A stretch of DNA of 64,000 nt from Bacteroidales bacterium H3 (GTDB lineage: Bacteria; Bacteroidota; Bacteroidia; Bacteroidales; Muribaculaceae): contig DAAN01000004.1 in the NCBI GenBank assembly GCA_001701135.1, positions 7,304 through 71,303 on the forward strand. Direction: 5' to 3'. Positions within the stretch are counted from its first letter, which is position 1. Each line of letters starts with the position of its first letter. Below, one piece after another: positions 1-9,222 of the stretch. The position numbers and the translations under genes were made by a program. Below the pieces are notes generated by a model. That model was not told the origin of the DNA and did not search any database. It was given only the letters and a program-made list of their open reading frames with translations.

Positions 1-1
1 G

Positions 2-607
2 CATGCCCTGGGCTATTCCGACGGCCGCGGTATCCCATATCAGAGAGCGGTGCTGAAATATACTCCCACATGGCCCCGTTCGTTTACCCCGGGCAATCAG
101 TCGCGTCGCGATCTGGTGGCGAAAATGAAACTTATCCCCAACCGCGCCCTGCTTGAAAAGAAGCGTGTGGTCTTCTGCGACGACTCGATTGTGCGCGGCA
201 CCCAGCTCCGCGATAATGTGCGCACATTTTATGAATATGGCGCACGCGAGGTTCATGCCCGCATTTCATGCCCGCCGCTTATCTACGGATGTCCTTTCAT
301 CGGCTTTACATCGTCGAAAAGCGACATGGAGTATATCACCCGCCGCATTATCCGCGATTTCGAAGGGTGCGACGTGCCCGACAATCTCGACCGCTATGCC
401 ACACACGGCACCCCGGAATATGAGAAGATGGCTGCCGAAGTGGGCCGCCGCCTGGGACTGTCGTCAGTGAAATTCAGCGAACTGAGCGACATGGTGGAAA
501 GCATCGGACTGCCAAAATGCCGTCTCTGCACTCACTGTTTCGACGGCACCGGCTGCCACCCCGACGCCGCCTATGCAGCCGACCATCCCGAGGATCGGTC
601 AGAATGA
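2..607 (+). CDS. purF: Amidophosphoribosyltransferase (PurF-type), 3' part
   Basis: C-terminal part of a glutamine PRPP amidotransferase, the first committed enzyme of purine synthesis, cut off by the window start; the frame is open from base 2. The visible part holds the phosphoribosyltransferase domain: the PRPP-binding loop reads VVFCDDSIVRGT, preceded by NQSRRDLVAKMKLIPN. Cysteines in the stretches YGCPF and CRLCTHCF sit where the Bacillus-type enzyme has three of its four [4Fe-4S] ligands, so this is probably the iron-sulfur form; the fourth ligand would lie outside the window. The gene ends by overlapping the convergent DUF488 gene by 9 bases. Bacteroidales often carry more than one PurF-like protein, so the exact paralogue is unsure. 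Confidence 0.82.
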   Translation, partial: HALGYSDGRGIPYQRAVLKYTPTWPRSFTPGNQSRRDLVAKMKLIPNRALLEKKRVVFCDDSIVRGTQLRDNVRTFYEYGAREVHARISCPPLIYGCPFIGFTSSKSDMEYITRRIIRDFEGCDVPDNLDRYATHGTPEYEKMAAEVGRRLGLSSVKFSELSDMVESIGLPKCRLCTHCFDGTGCHPDAAYAADHPEDRSE

Positions 608-967
608 CAACTTTGCAGCGAGATAATCCGCAAGCACAGGCACATGGCTGTGCTCCACATCTTTAGCTGCGGTTAACAGCACAATGTCGTGATGTGGTTT
701 AAGCTCGGTCACAAGTTGTGATATATGGGAGTTGGCTTCCAGCTCTTGGTGATATTTTTCACGGAACTCCTCCAGGCGGTCGGCCCGGTCGGCATGATAC
801 CATTCGCGCAGCGCCGTTGAAGGTGTCACATCCTTTGCCCACAGATCGTAATGGAATTTTTCCTTTGATTCGCCTCTTGGCCATAGTCGGTCGACAAAGA
901 CACGAAACCCGCCGGAAGTCCCTCCGGGATCATCGTATACCCGCTCGATTCTTATTTGAGTACTCAT
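599..967 (-). CDS. DUF488 family protein
   Basis: A 122-residue protein with the DUF488 (YeaO-like) signature: an N-terminal IRIERVYDDP, then FRVFVDRLWPRG, then a WYHADRADRLEEFREKYHQEL helix and a C-terminal LLTAAKD strand. The length is normal for the family. The biochemical role of DUF488 is not established and no function is proposed here. It is convergent with the PurF-type gene and shares 9 bases with it. No clear TAnnTTTG promoter is visible upstream. Confidence 0.85.
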   Translation of the reverse strand: MSTQIRIERVYDDPGGTSGGFRVFVDRLWPRGESKEKFHYDLWAKDVTPSTALREWYHADRADRLEEFREKYHQELEANSHISQLVTELKPHHDIVLLTAAKDVEHSHVPVLADYLAAKLSF

Positions 968-1094
968 AAATCAGCAATATTTTAATCATAAACCGTCAGG
1001 GCGGCAATATGGGAATCTGCAATCCCGTGATGCCGCCCCGGTCATTATTACCAACAAGCATCTCTCGATTGATGTTTATTCCTGCAAAAGAATC

Positions 1095-1124
1095 TTGATA
1101 ATTCAGCAGAATTTCGTATCTTTG
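1095..1124 (+). promoter_or_regulatory. Bacteroidetes-type promoter for nfeD/SPFH pair
   Basis: A TATCTTTG -7 box at 1117-1124, with TTGATA at 1095-1100 as a weak -33 element. It lies 31 bases before the start of the NfeD-like gene. Confidence 0.6.
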
Positions 1125-1154
1125 AGGCAGTAATCATTTAAGCAAATTCGGCGT

Positions 1155-1613
1155 ATGGATGCTTGGACTATTTGGCTTATCGTGATGGGTTTGCTCCTCA
1201 TCATCGAGCTTCTTTCACAGATGATGTGGGCGCTGTGCCTCGCTGTCGGCTGTCTCGGTGGTCTGGTCGGCTCGCTGTTTGGCATCAGTGTGCCCTGGCA
1301 GGTGTTGATATCGGCACTTCTGTCGATAGTGGCGTATATCCTGCTTGTGCCGTTGTTTCAGAAATGGCATGCCCTGTCGGTCGACAAAAAAGGGCGGGAG
1401 GCCCGTACCGGCATGGATGCGTTGTTGGGACGCACAGCCATCGTGAGCGAGGAAATCACGCCCGGTCGTCCGGGACGCGTCCGTATTGACGGAGACAACT
1501 GGCAGGTAGTGGCGGATTCCCCTTCCGACACTGTGCGGCGTGGCACCGAGGTTGTCGTCACAGGTTATGATTCTATAATCCTTAAAGTGCGTCCGTCCCG
1601 GGGGGACGAATAA
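1155..1613 (+). CDS. NfeD-like membrane protein
   Basis: 152 residues. Two or three hydrophobic segments fill residues 5-70 (TIWLIVMGLLLIIELL, then a Gly-rich segment, then LISALLSIVAYILLVPLF). A soluble beta domain follows at 85-150, with GRTAIVSEEITPGRPGRVRIDGDNW, which is the OB-fold of the short NfeD1b class. NfeD proteins usually neighbour a stomatin-like SPFH gene, as here, with the partner 75 bases downstream. Together they are thought to organise membrane microdomains; that role is family knowledge, not visible in the sequence. Confidence 0.85.
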   Translation: MDAWTIWLIVMGLLLIIELLSQMMWALCLAVGCLGGLVGSLFGISVPWQVLISALLSIVAYILLVPLFQKWHALSVDKKGREARTGMDALLGRTAIVSEEITPGRPGRVRIDGDNWQVVADSPSDTVRRGTEVVVTGYDSIILKVRPSRGDE

Positions 1614-1688
1614 GTTTCCCCACTTCGGATTATTAAACAAGTTCTTATTTGTCCGGTTATTTACCGATAATATCTAAAATCTATCTAT

Positions 1689-2675
1689 ATGTCACCTGAA
1701 ATCTGGATTCTTATCGCTGTGGTTGTGCTTTTGTGCATCATCGTCATCTCGGCCGGTGTGAAAGTGGTGCCGCAGAGCGAAACGCGAGTAATTGAACGCC
1801 TTGGACGCTTTCACAGTGTGCTCCCTCCGGGCATCAACTTCATCATCCCCTTTATCGACCGTCCGAAAGTGATTTATCAGCGCACCATTGAGCGCATGAG
1901 CAATGGCCGCAACTATGTGAAGATGATCTCGACATATAAGATCGACTTGCGCGAACAGGTCTATGACTTTCCTTCGCAGCAGGTAATCACCCGTGACAAT
2001 GTGACCACCGAAATCAATGCGCTTCTTTACTTCCAGATAGTCGATCCGAAAAAGGCGGTCTACGAAATCGACAACCTCCCCAATGCCATAGAGAAACTCA
2101 CCCAGACATCGCTGCGCAATGTCATCGGCGAACTTGAGCTTGACGAGACACTTACTTCGCGCGACACCATCAATTCAAAACTCCAGACGATTCTCGATGA
2201 CGCCTCCAACAAGTGGGGCGTGAAGGTCAACCGCGTGGAACTGCAGGACATCACCCCTCCCGAAAGTGTGCGCGTGGCCATGGAGAAGCAGATGCAGGCC
2301 GAACGTAACCGCCGTGCCGAAATTCTCAATGCCGAGGGTGAAAAGCAATCACGCATACTGAAATCGGAAGGCGACAAAGCCTCGCGCATCAACGAGGCAG
2401 AGGCTATAAAGAAAGCCGAGATTCTTAAAGCCGAAGGAGAGGCTCAGGCCATAATTCTTAACGCCCAGGCTGAAGCCGATGCGATTATGCGGGTGGCTCA
2501 GGCCGTGGCAAGCAACAACACTAACCCCGCCACCTATATGCTTGCCATGAAATATATCGAAGCGCTTAAAGAAATGACCGCGGGCAAGGAGAGCAAGACA
2601 GTGTTCATGCCCTACGAGGCATCCTCTTTGCTTTCTTCCATCGGGTCGCTCAAATCATTGTTCCCCGGCAGCTGA
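1689..2675 (+). CDS. SPFH/band 7 (stomatin-like) protein
   Basis: 328 residues with an N-terminal membrane anchor (about residues 4-24), then a band 7 domain beginning VVPQSETRVIERLGRFHSVLPPGINFIIPFID. A long Glu/Ala/Lys-rich coiled coil follows at about 195-265, with repeated ILNAEGEKQ, ILKSEGDKA and ILKAEGEAQ units. These are hallmarks of the QmcA/stomatin group. It probably forms large membrane-anchored rings together with the NfeD-like product of the preceding gene. It is most likely cotranscribed with that gene, since no strong promoter lies in the 75-base gap. Confidence 0.92.
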   Translation: MSPEIWILIAVVVLLCIIVISAGVKVVPQSETRVIERLGRFHSVLPPGINFIIPFIDRPKVIYQRTIERMSNGRNYVKMISTYKIDLREQVYDFPSQQVITRDNVTTEINALLYFQIVDPKKAVYEIDNLPNAIEKLTQTSLRNVIGELELDETLTSRDTINSKLQTILDDASNKWGVKVNRVELQDITPPESVRVAMEKQMQAERNRRAEILNAEGEKQSRILKSEGDKASRINEAEAIKKAEILKAEGEAQAIILNAQAEADAIMRVAQAVASNNTNPATYMLAMKYIEALKEMTAGKESKTVFMPYEASSLLSSIGSLKSLFPGS

Positions 2676-2720
2676 TGTCGGGGGATGCCGCACCCACATA
2701 CGGATAAATATTTTTTTACC

Positions 2721-3944
2721 ATGAAAAATCACGTCATCTTTATAATTCTGGCACTTTGTTTCATCAACGTATGTGCCAGTACAAAAAAAGCTGTCTACAT
2801 TATTATAGACGGAGTCCCCGCCGACCAGATAGAACGTTTACATACTCCGGCTATCTTCGATATCGCCTCGAAAGGAGCTTATGCCCGAGCCTATACGGGC
2901 GGAGAAATCGGTGCCTATTCGCAGACACCGACAATATCGGCTATCGGGTATACGAACTTGTTGACTGCCACATGGTTAAACAAGCATAACGTCGATGGAA
3001 ACGACAATCTCAAACCAAACTACAACTACTGGAGTATTTTCCGTATTGCAAAGGAGCAGCCGCATCCTGTAAAAACAGGAATTTATTCAAGTTGGACCGA
3101 TAACCGTACCGTGCTTATCGGAGAAGGTAAAGAAGAAACAGGCAATCTGAAGATAGATTATGTCTACGACGGTTATGACTTGGACAAAAACCGTTTTCCG
3201 CATAAAGAGAAGGACCTGCACGTGTTCGATTACGACGAACAAGTATCAAAAGATGCAGCGGAAAGTATCCGGAAAGATGCACCCGACCTCAGTTGGGTCT
3301 ATCTGTGGTATACCGATGATGCCGGTCATATAGAAGGGAACGGAGAGTATTTCGATTCGTATGTGCGCAAAGCCGACGAACAGGTTGCCCGTGTATGGGA
3401 AGCCGTTAAGTATCGCGAAAAACATTTCGATGAAGAGTGGATGGTAATAGTCACCACTGATCACGGACGCGAAGAAAACGGGCACGGACACGGAGGTCAG
3501 TCCGAGCGTGAACGAACAACATGGATTTCGACCAACATACCTGTCAACTCTCACTTTGCCGACAGCAACCTGGCCATTACCGACATTGCGCCCTCCATTA
3601 GCCGCTACCTCGATTTCGAGATTCCGTCGGCTGTACTATGGGAACAGGACGGCATTCCGTTTATAGGAAAAACGGATATCTGTGATTTAAAAACCATGCC
3701 TTATGACGATAAGGTTGTCCTTTCCTGGCGTTCCTATACAAAAAAGGCCCCGCCCGTCACCATTTATGCCGCAACGACCAATCAGTTCAGTACCGGAGGC
3801 AAAGATACATACATCGAACTTGCCCACCTTCCGGCCGGAACGACTTCCTATACAGTAGATCTACAAAAACTCCCGACTTCATCGTTTTACAAATTCGTAG
3901 TAGTTGCACCCCACAACCATTTGAATCGTTGGCTTAAGAGGTAA
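2721..3944 (+). CDS. Secreted type I phosphodiesterase/nucleotide pyrophosphatase-like (alkaline phosphatase superfamily)
   Basis: 407 residues from the ATG at 2721, which directly opens a signal peptide (MKNHVIFIILALCFINVCAS). An earlier in-frame ATG at 2685 would put 12 polar residues before it and is not preferred. Superfamily metal-site residues are visible: D in VYIIIDGVP, a candidate nucleophile Thr in TPTISAIGYTNLL, D and H in DDAGH, DH in TTDHGREENG, and a following HGHGG. A small beta-sandwich-like domain follows the catalytic part (about 325-400). It probably hydrolyses phosphodiesters or phosphomonoesters in the periplasm; the substrate is unknown. Codon use looks more AT-rich than in the neighbouring genes. 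Confidence 0.8.
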   Translation: MKNHVIFIILALCFINVCASTKKAVYIIIDGVPADQIERLHTPAIFDIASKGAYARAYTGGEIGAYSQTPTISAIGYTNLLTATWLNKHNVDGNDNLKPNYNYWSIFRIAKEQPHPVKTGIYSSWTDNRTVLIGEGKEETGNLKIDYVYDGYDLDKNRFPHKEKDLHVFDYDEQVSKDAAESIRKDAPDLSWVYLWYTDDAGHIEGNGEYFDSYVRKADEQVARVWEAVKYREKHFDEEWMVIVTTDHGREENGHGHGGQSERERTTWISTNIPVNSHFADSNLAITDIAPSISRYLDFEIPSAVLWEQDGIPFIGKTDICDLKTMPYDDKVVLSWRSYTKKAPPVTIYAATTNQFSTGGKDTYIELAHLPAGTTSYTVDLQKLPTSSFYKFVVVAPHNHLNRWLKR

Positions 3945-3948
3945 TATA

Positions 3949-3976
3949 AGAGCTTGTTTATTATTAAACAAGCTCT
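3949..3976. terminator. 28-base palindrome, likely bidirectional terminator (copy 1)
   Basis: Inverted repeat with 12-bp arms AGAGCTTGTTTA and TAAACAAGCTCT around a TTAT loop. It lies between the convergent phosphodiesterase and trkH genes, 4 bases after the first stop and 31 before the second. It differs by one base from the palindrome at 29424-29451. There is no long T-run, so the terminator role is inferred from position. Confidence 0.6.
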
Positions 3977-4007
3977 AAGTAGCTGATCGAAATTATTGGG
4001 ATGGCTC

Positions 4008-5459
4008 TTATTTTTTCCAGAACCAGGGAGAAAGGAGGACGAGGAAAGTGAACAGCTCGAGGCGGCCGATCAGCATGCAGAATGACAGAACCCATTTTGC
4101 GGCGCAGGGGAGGAGGTGATAGCCGGCGGTGTCGCCGTAGCCGAGTCCGTTGGTGCCGAGGCAGCTGAGGGTGGCGAAGAAACTGTCGGTGATCGGGTAT
4201 CCGAATGCGCTGATTGTGAGTGCTCCGATGGTTGCGACGGCGATGTAGATGGCGACGAAGGCGGTTATGCGTGTGATTTCGGCGCTCGGAAGGATGTTGC
4301 CGTTGACACGGATTACGTAGATGTGGCGGGGATTCACCGTATGCCTGATTTCGTTGGAAAGGATGCTCCGGAGCGCGCAAAGCCGGTCGACTTTTATAGC
4401 GCCGGTGGTAGAACCGGCGCATGCTCCGGAGAGCATCAGCAGCATGGTGACGAGGATGACGAATGGCCCCCAGAGGGTGAAGTTGTCGAGAGTGAATCCT
4501 GTGGATGTGATTGCGGAAATGGCGTGGAAGAGGGGGGCGACGAGTATGTCGTGGAAACTGTGGACGCGACCCTGGATGAGAAGTGACGCCAGGATGGCAA
4601 GATAGGCGACAAAGATTATTGCGAGGTATGCGCGGAATACGTCGTTGCGCCACAGGGCGCGTGCGTTGCCGCGGCATGCGGTGTATAGCAGGCTGAAGTT
4701 AACGCCTCCAATGAGCATGAAGATGGTGACGATGGAGGAAATGTAGTCTGAATTCCACCAGGCGATGCTGTTGTTGCGTGTGGAGAATCCTCCGGTGGAG
4801 ATGCACGCCATGCTTTGACAAATGGCGTCGAAGAAGTTCATAGGGCCGATCCAGAGGAGGAGGGTCATGGCGAGAGTGAGGGCAAGATATACGGTCCAGA
4901 GGCTTAGGGCCGTGTGGCGGATGCGCGGATGCAGTTTTTCGTGTGTGATGCCGCTGGTCTCGGCATTGTACATGGGTATTCCCCCTTTTTCGTTTAGAGT
5001 GGGGAGCAGCGCGAGGATGAAAAGGATTATGCCGAGGCCTCCGACCCATTGGGTCATGGCACGCCACAGCAGTATGCCTTTGCTGAGCGATTCAACGTCG
5101 GGGAGAGTTGTGGCGCCGGTGGTGGTGAATCCCGACATGGTTTCAAAGAAGGCATCGGTGATGCCGAGGGGTGTCCGGCAGAAGATGAATGGGAGCATGC
5201 CGAAGATGGAGAATACAATCCATGAGATCGACACCAGCAGGTAGCTTTCGCGACGGCGTATGGTGATTCTATGGAAGCGGCATGTCCATGAGAGGATGGC
5301 GCCTGCGACGGATGCGCCGCCGATGCCGAGGATGAATCCGGTGGATGGCTGCCGTTCGACTATGTTTACGATGAACGGGATGACCATGAGCAGTGCTTCG
5401 ATCATGAGTAACCATCCCAGTATGCGGAATACTGATTTGTAGCTGATTGCTATTTTCAT
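4008..5459 (-). CDS. trkH: TrkH family potassium uptake protein
   Basis: 483 residues, very hydrophobic, with about ten membrane segments and the repeated pore-loop signatures of the Trk/Ktr superfamily, for example ETMSGFTTTGATTL, SMACISTGGFSTRN, AISAITSTGFTLDN and CLGTNGLGYGD. It is the membrane pore subunit of a potassium uptake system. Its start codon overlaps the trkA stop by 4 bases (ATGA), so the two are translationally coupled, with trkA first. Confidence 0.94.
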   Translation of the reverse strand: MKIAISYKSVFRILGWLLMIEALLMVIPFIVNIVERQPSTGFILGIGGASVAGAILSWTCRFHRITIRRRESYLLVSISWIVFSIFGMLPFIFCRTPLGITDAFFETMSGFTTTGATTLPDVESLSKGILLWRAMTQWVGGLGIILFILALLPTLNEKGGIPMYNAETSGITHEKLHPRIRHTALSLWTVYLALTLAMTLLLWIGPMNFFDAICQSMACISTGGFSTRNNSIAWWNSDYISSIVTIFMLIGGVNFSLLYTACRGNARALWRNDVFRAYLAIIFVAYLAILASLLIQGRVHSFHDILVAPLFHAISAITSTGFTLDNFTLWGPFVILVTMLLMLSGACAGSTTGAIKVDRLCALRSILSNEIRHTVNPRHIYVIRVNGNILPSAEITRITAFVAIYIAVATIGALTISAFGYPITDSFFATLSCLGTNGLGYGDTAGYHLLPCAAKWVLSFCMLIGRLELFTFLVLLSPWFWKK

Positions 5460-6790
5460 TTGAACAGGCGTTGCAGTTTGAGCAAGGCTCCGGGGAGGAA
5501 GAAGATGATGAGCCGGTCGCCGGGAAGAATTTCGGTGTTGCCGTCGATAAGGATGGCTTCATCGCCGCGGATAAGGCCGCCGAGGGTAAGGTCGTGAGGA
5601 AGTCGCAGCGAACGCACCGGGCGTCCGGTCAGCTCGCTGCCGGTGTGTACCTCAACTTCGGCCACTTCGGCGTCGCCCAGTGCGAAAGTGTTGCCCACGG
5701 GGATGCGGGTGCCGAGAATGTCGCGCAGGATATGCGAGGAAGTGATAAGTTTTTTATTCACCACTTTGTCGATGGTGAGGCTTTCTGCCTCGGGGATGTA
5801 TTGCAGATCCTCGATCTGGGCCACGGTGCGTCTCACGTGCTGCTCCTTGGCCACCATACATGCCACGATGTTTGAGGCCGCGCTGTCGTTCAGGGCCACG
5901 AAAAGGTCCATGGAGCCGAGCTGTTCCTCCTCCATGGTGCGCAGGTCGGTTGGCGCTGCGTTGACTACAGTGATGCCGTCCACGGCTGCGGCCAGTCTGC
6001 GGCAACGTTCGCGGTCATCGTCCATGACGGTGAGATTGAACCGCCGGCGCATGTCGCGGCACAGGATGTCGGTGATTTTGCCCCCGCCTGAAATCATCAC
6101 GTTGTGTATTTTGATTTCTTCATGGCCGGTGAGTTGTGCCAGGGCGTCGAGGTCGGCCGGCATGACGGTGAAATAGGCCACGTCGCCCGGTTGTGTGGCG
6201 TCGCTGCCCGACGGGATTATAATGCGATGGCCGCGGCGTATCGCAGCGATGTGGAAGAAACGGTGCTCGCGGGCGAAACTGCTCAGCAGGCGGTCGGCAA
6301 GAGGCGAGTCTCCGGTGATTTTCACGCCGAGGAGCAGCAGTTTTCCGTCGCCGAATTCCGACCATGAGATCACCCAGTTGTGCTCGATGAAATGCATGAT
6401 CTGAGATGCGACGAGCATCTCCGGAAATACGAGCGAATCCACGCCGCCCGATTTGAAATTGTCGAGAATCGATGGGGAGAAATATTCGGGATTGTCCACG
6501 CGCGCCACAGTCCGCTTTGCTCCGAGCACATGTGCTATTTGACATGCCGCGAGGTTGGTGGTCTGCCATGGGGTGACGGCCACGAAGAGATCTGCATCGG
6601 CGGCTCCGGCGCGCAACAGGTCGGCGGGGGATGTGGGATCGCCCACCGATACCATCATATTATGTGTGGAGTCGAGGCTGGCAAGATAATCCTTGTCGGC
6701 GCTCATCAGCACCACATCCTGGTTTTCGTAGCTTAAGGAAGTAGCCAGATGTGTGCCTGTGTCGCCGCTTCCGGCAATTAGAATTTTCAT
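5456..6790 (-). CDS. trkA: Trk system potassium uptake regulatory protein TrkA
   Basis: 444 residues from the ATG at 6790 (MKILIAGSGDTGTHLA). A longer frame adds 15 residues upstream but runs toward the promoter and is rejected. The protein contains two RCK units in tandem, each a Rossmann nucleotide-binding domain (first glycine motif GSGDTG; second SGGGKIT near residue 235) followed by a TrkA-C domain. This is the full-length TrkA layout. It binds NAD(H)/ATP on the cytoplasmic face and gates TrkH. The promoter at 6833-6863 serves both genes. Confidence 0.94.
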   Translation of the reverse strand: MKILIAGSGDTGTHLATSLSYENQDVVLMSADKDYLASLDSTHNMMVSVGDPTSPADLLRAGAADADLFVAVTPWQTTNLAACQIAHVLGAKRTVARVDNPEYFSPSILDNFKSGGVDSLVFPEMLVASQIMHFIEHNWVISWSEFGDGKLLLLGVKITGDSPLADRLLSSFAREHRFFHIAAIRRGHRIIIPSGSDATQPGDVAYFTVMPADLDALAQLTGHEEIKIHNVMISGGGKITDILCRDMRRRFNLTVMDDDRERCRRLAAAVDGITVVNAAPTDLRTMEEEQLGSMDLFVALNDSAASNIVACMVAKEQHVRRTVAQIEDLQYIPEAESLTIDKVVNKKLITSSHILRDILGTRIPVGNTFALGDAEVAEVEVHTGSELTGRPVRSLRLPHDLTLGGLIRGDEAILIDGNTEILPGDRLIIFFLPGALLKLQRLFK

Positions 6791-6832
6791 ATAAATGATA
6801 TCGACCGTTAATTTCGACCGGTTATTTAAATG

Positions 6833-6863
6833 CAAAATTAGTGCGTTTTTTCTTAAAAAACAA
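6833..6863 (-). promoter_or_regulatory. Promoter for trkA-trkH
   Basis: On the minus strand a TAATTTTG -7 box at 6840-6833, with TTG at 6863-6861 about 20 bases upstream. It is divergent from the thiamin operon promoter. Confidence 0.7.
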
Positions 6864-6915
6864 TTTCAGTGACGAGATGGTGCATTCAGTCGGCGAAGTT
6901 GAGACCGAAAAATAG

Positions 6916-6948
6916 TTTTGCAGTTACGGAAAGAATTCCTTAACTTTG
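6916..6948 (+). promoter_or_regulatory. Promoter for thiamin operon
   Basis: TTTTG at 6916-6920 and TAACTTTG at 6941-6948, separated by 20 bases. This closely matches the Bacteroidetes housekeeping promoter. It is followed by a leader of about 50 bases and the TPP riboswitch. Confidence 0.8.
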
Positions 6949-7001
6949 CGCTGTTAAGTAAAAGCCGACATCTTCTGTATTAATTTCGACTGTTTGCTTA
7001 A

Positions 7002-7086
7002 AGGGGTGTCTTCCGGATTTGTCGGAGAGGCTGAGATCAGACCCTATGAACTTGATGCGGGTAATTCCGCCGAAAGGAGAAAAATT
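7002..7086 (+). promoter_or_regulatory. TPP riboswitch (THI element)
   Basis: The conserved THI-box elements occur in order: GGGGTG, GGCTGAGATCAGACCC, GAACTTGATGCGGGTAAT and CCGCCGAAAGGAG. The element ends immediately before the thiS start (ATG at 7087), and its last bases, AAAGGAG, include the likely ribosome-binding site. Control is therefore probably translational sequestration when thiamin pyrophosphate binds. No T-rich terminator stem is seen between the element and the gene. Confidence 0.95.
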
Positions 7087-7290
7087 ATGACTGTATATTT
7101 AAATCGCAAGGAATTTACCACCGAAGCCTCCGCGCTGACGGTGGTGCGTCTGCTTGAACTCAACGACATGCCCCGCAAGGGTATAGCGGTTGCTGTCAAC
7201 GGTCGCGTGGTGCCTAAAACCGCATGGGAATCGGCCTTACTGGCCGACGGGGACAAGATCACAGTGATCACTGCTGTCTGCGGGGGCTGA
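7087..7290 (+). CDS. thiS: Sulfur carrier protein ThiS
   Basis: 67 residues from the ATG at 7087 (MTVYLNRKEF), directly after the riboswitch; the longer upstream frame runs through the riboswitch and is rejected. It has the ubiquitin-like ThiS layout, VAVNGRVVPKTAWES in the middle, and the required C-terminal Gly-Gly (ITAVCGG). ThiS-thiocarboxylate donates sulfur for the thiazole ring. Its stop codon overlaps the next start by one base (TGATG). Confidence 0.95.
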   Translation: MTVYLNRKEFTTEASALTVVRLLELNDMPRKGIAVAVNGRVVPKTAWESALLADGDKITVITAVCGG

Positions 7291-8462
7291 TGAAGCTCAT
7301 AGCCATCACCCTGCCTGAGTTTTTCCGCGATGAGCCGGAGGCTGTGTGCCGCCTGCTCGACGCGGGATGGGCGCGTGTGCACATCCGCAAACCGGGCGCA
7401 ACGACCAGCGAAGTAGCAGAACTTATAAAGGCGATACCGGCATATTACCGTAGCCGACTCTCGCTTCATGACCATTTCGAACTTGCCGGACCTATGGGTG
7501 TCGGCGGACTACACCTCAACCGTCGTAATCCAGTGTTGCCGCCCCGATGGAGCGGCGTGGTGAGCCGGTCGTGTCATACTGTCGAGGAGGTCGAAAGTGG
7601 CAGCGCGTTCGACTATGCAATGCTCAGCCCCGTTTTCGACAGCATCTCCAAGCCCGGATATAAATCGCGTTTCTCTCCCTCCAGCCTCTCGCGGCAGGGA
7701 TTGCCGTTGAAGCATCTCTGCGCTCTCGGCGGCGTCACCGCGGCACGTCTGCCTCAGCTTGTCAGAGCCGGGTTCGGCTGGGCTGCCATGCTGTCGCAGG
7801 CCTGGACGCCCCAGGCACCGATGTTTGCACATATGTTGGAGAATATGACAGAATCAACCATACTTCAGTTTATCACCCACACCGACTTCGGCCTCGAGAA
7901 GGTTCTTCGCGGCGGATGCCGGTGGGTGCAACTGCGCATCAAAGATGTCGATGACGCTGCTTTTACCGAGGTGGCCGGTCGTGTAGTGCCTATGTGCCAT
8001 GCCTACGGAGCCACGGTGATATTCGATGACCGCGTGCATCTGGTCGAGGCGCTCGGTGCCGATGGTGTGCATGTGGGGAAAAACGACATGCCTGTGGCTG
8101 AGGCACGTGCGCTGCTCGGCCCCTCAAAAATAATCGGCGCGACAGCCAATACGGCCTCCGATCTGATGGCGGCCTCCGTAGCCGGCGCCGACTATGCCGG
8201 CCTTGGCCCTTTTCGTTTTACCACCACTAAAAAAGGGCTGGCACCGCTGCTTGGTATCGACGGCTATGCAGACATAATCTCTCGTTGCCGTGCCGAAGGG
8301 CTTTCTATCCCCGTTGTGGCCATCGGAGGCATCACTGTCGACGATCTGCCGCGACTCAAACACACCGGGGTGGATGGCGTGGCCGTTTCAGGGACTGTCC
8401 TGAATTCTCCTGATCCGGAAAAAACAACATTCCAAATACTCTCAACATGGAAAAACTCATAA
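7290..8462 (+). CDS. thiE: TenI-like/ThiE fusion (thiamin-phosphate synthase)
   Basis: 390 residues from the ATG at 7290. Two TIM-barrel units of the ThiE/TenI superfamily are joined. Residues about 1-185 are TenI-like ([45 protein letters not shown]). Residues about 190-385 are a ThiE with [48 protein letters not shown] and VVAIGGI. ThiE couples HMP-PP to the thiazole phosphate; TenI-type proteins can tautomerise the thiazole. In many Bacteroidetes these are separate genes. The 3' end overlaps thiG by 16 bases. Confidence 0.88.
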   Translation: MKLIAITLPEFFRDEPEAVCRLLDAGWARVHIRKPGATTSEVAELIKAIPAYYRSRLSLHDHFELAGPMGVGGLHLNRRNPVLPPRWSGVVSRSCHTVEEVESGSAFDYAMLSPVFDSISKPGYKSRFSPSSLSRQGLPLKHLCALGGVTAARLPQLVRAGFGWAAMLSQAWTPQAPMFAHMLENMTESTILQFITHTDFGLEKVLRGGCRWVQLRIKDVDDAAFTEVAGRVVPMCHAYGATVIFDDRVHLVEALGADGVHVGKNDMPVAEARALLGPSKIIGATANTASDLMAASVAGADYAGLGPFRFTTTKKGLAPLLGIDGYADIISRCRAEGLSIPVVAIGGITVDDLPRLKHTGVDGVAVSGTVLNSPDPEKTTFQILSTWKNS

Positions 8463-9214
8463 TAGGAGGACGAGAATTCTCCAGCCGCCTGTTCACCGGA
8501 ACGGGCAAATTCAGCAGCAATGAACTGATGAGCCGGGCCATAGCGGCCTCAGGCTCGGAGATGGTGACTGTGGCGCTCAAACGCATCGACACAGCCAACC
8601 GCGAAGATGACATGCTCCGCCACATTCTGCGCCCCGGGGTGCAGTTGCTCCCCAACACCTCGGGAGTGCGCAATGCTGAGGAGGCTGTGCTCGCCGCCCA
8701 GCTGGCCCGCGAGGCTTTTGAGACCGATTTTATCAAACTCGAAATCCATCCCGATCCAAAATATCTCCTCCCCGACCCGGTGGAAACGCTTAAAGCAACA
8801 GAAGAACTCGCCAAAATGGGTTTCATCGTGCTCCCTTACATTCAGGCCGATCCTGTGTTGTGCAAACGTCTTGAAGAGGCCGGCACTGCAGCCGTGATGC
8901 CTTTGGGTGCTCCCATCGGCACCAACAAGGGACTTGTGGTGCGCGATATGCTTGAAATCATAATCGCCGAGAGCAATGTGCCGGTTGTGGTCGATGCCGG
9001 TATCGGCGCCCCCTCGCATGCGGCGGCGGCAATGGAGATGGGTGCCGATGCAGTGCTGGTCAACACTGCCATTGCAGTGGCCGGTGATCCGATAGCCATG
9101 GCGCAGGCATTTGCAAAAGCTGTAGAGGCAGGCCGTGACGCTTACGAGGCAGGGCTGGGCAGCCGATCGTCGGTAGCTGTCGCCAGCTCGCCTCTCACAT
9201 CGTTTCTTGACTGA
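8447..9214 (+). CDS. thiG: Thiazole synthase ThiG
   Basis: 255 residues, the normal length. It shows the N-terminal [18 protein letters not shown], the active-site lysine in [16 protein letters not shown], and the phosphate-binding [30 protein letters not shown] region. ThiG condenses deoxyxylulose phosphate, dehydroglycine and ThiS-thiocarboxylate into the thiazole. It lies between thiE (16-base overlap) and thiH (8-base gap). Confidence 0.97.
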   Translation: MEKLIIGGREFSSRLFTGTGKFSSNELMSRAIAASGSEMVTVALKRIDTANREDDMLRHILRPGVQLLPNTSGVRNAEEAVLAAQLAREAFETDFIKLEIHPDPKYLLPDPVETLKATEELAKMGFIVLPYIQADPVLCKRLEEAGTAAVMPLGAPIGTNKGLVVRDMLEIIIAESNVPVVVDAGIGAPSHAAAAMEMGADAVLVNTAIAVAGDPIAMAQAFAKAVEAGRDAYEAGLGSRSSVAVASSPLTSFLD

Positions 9215-9222
9215 GAATCACC

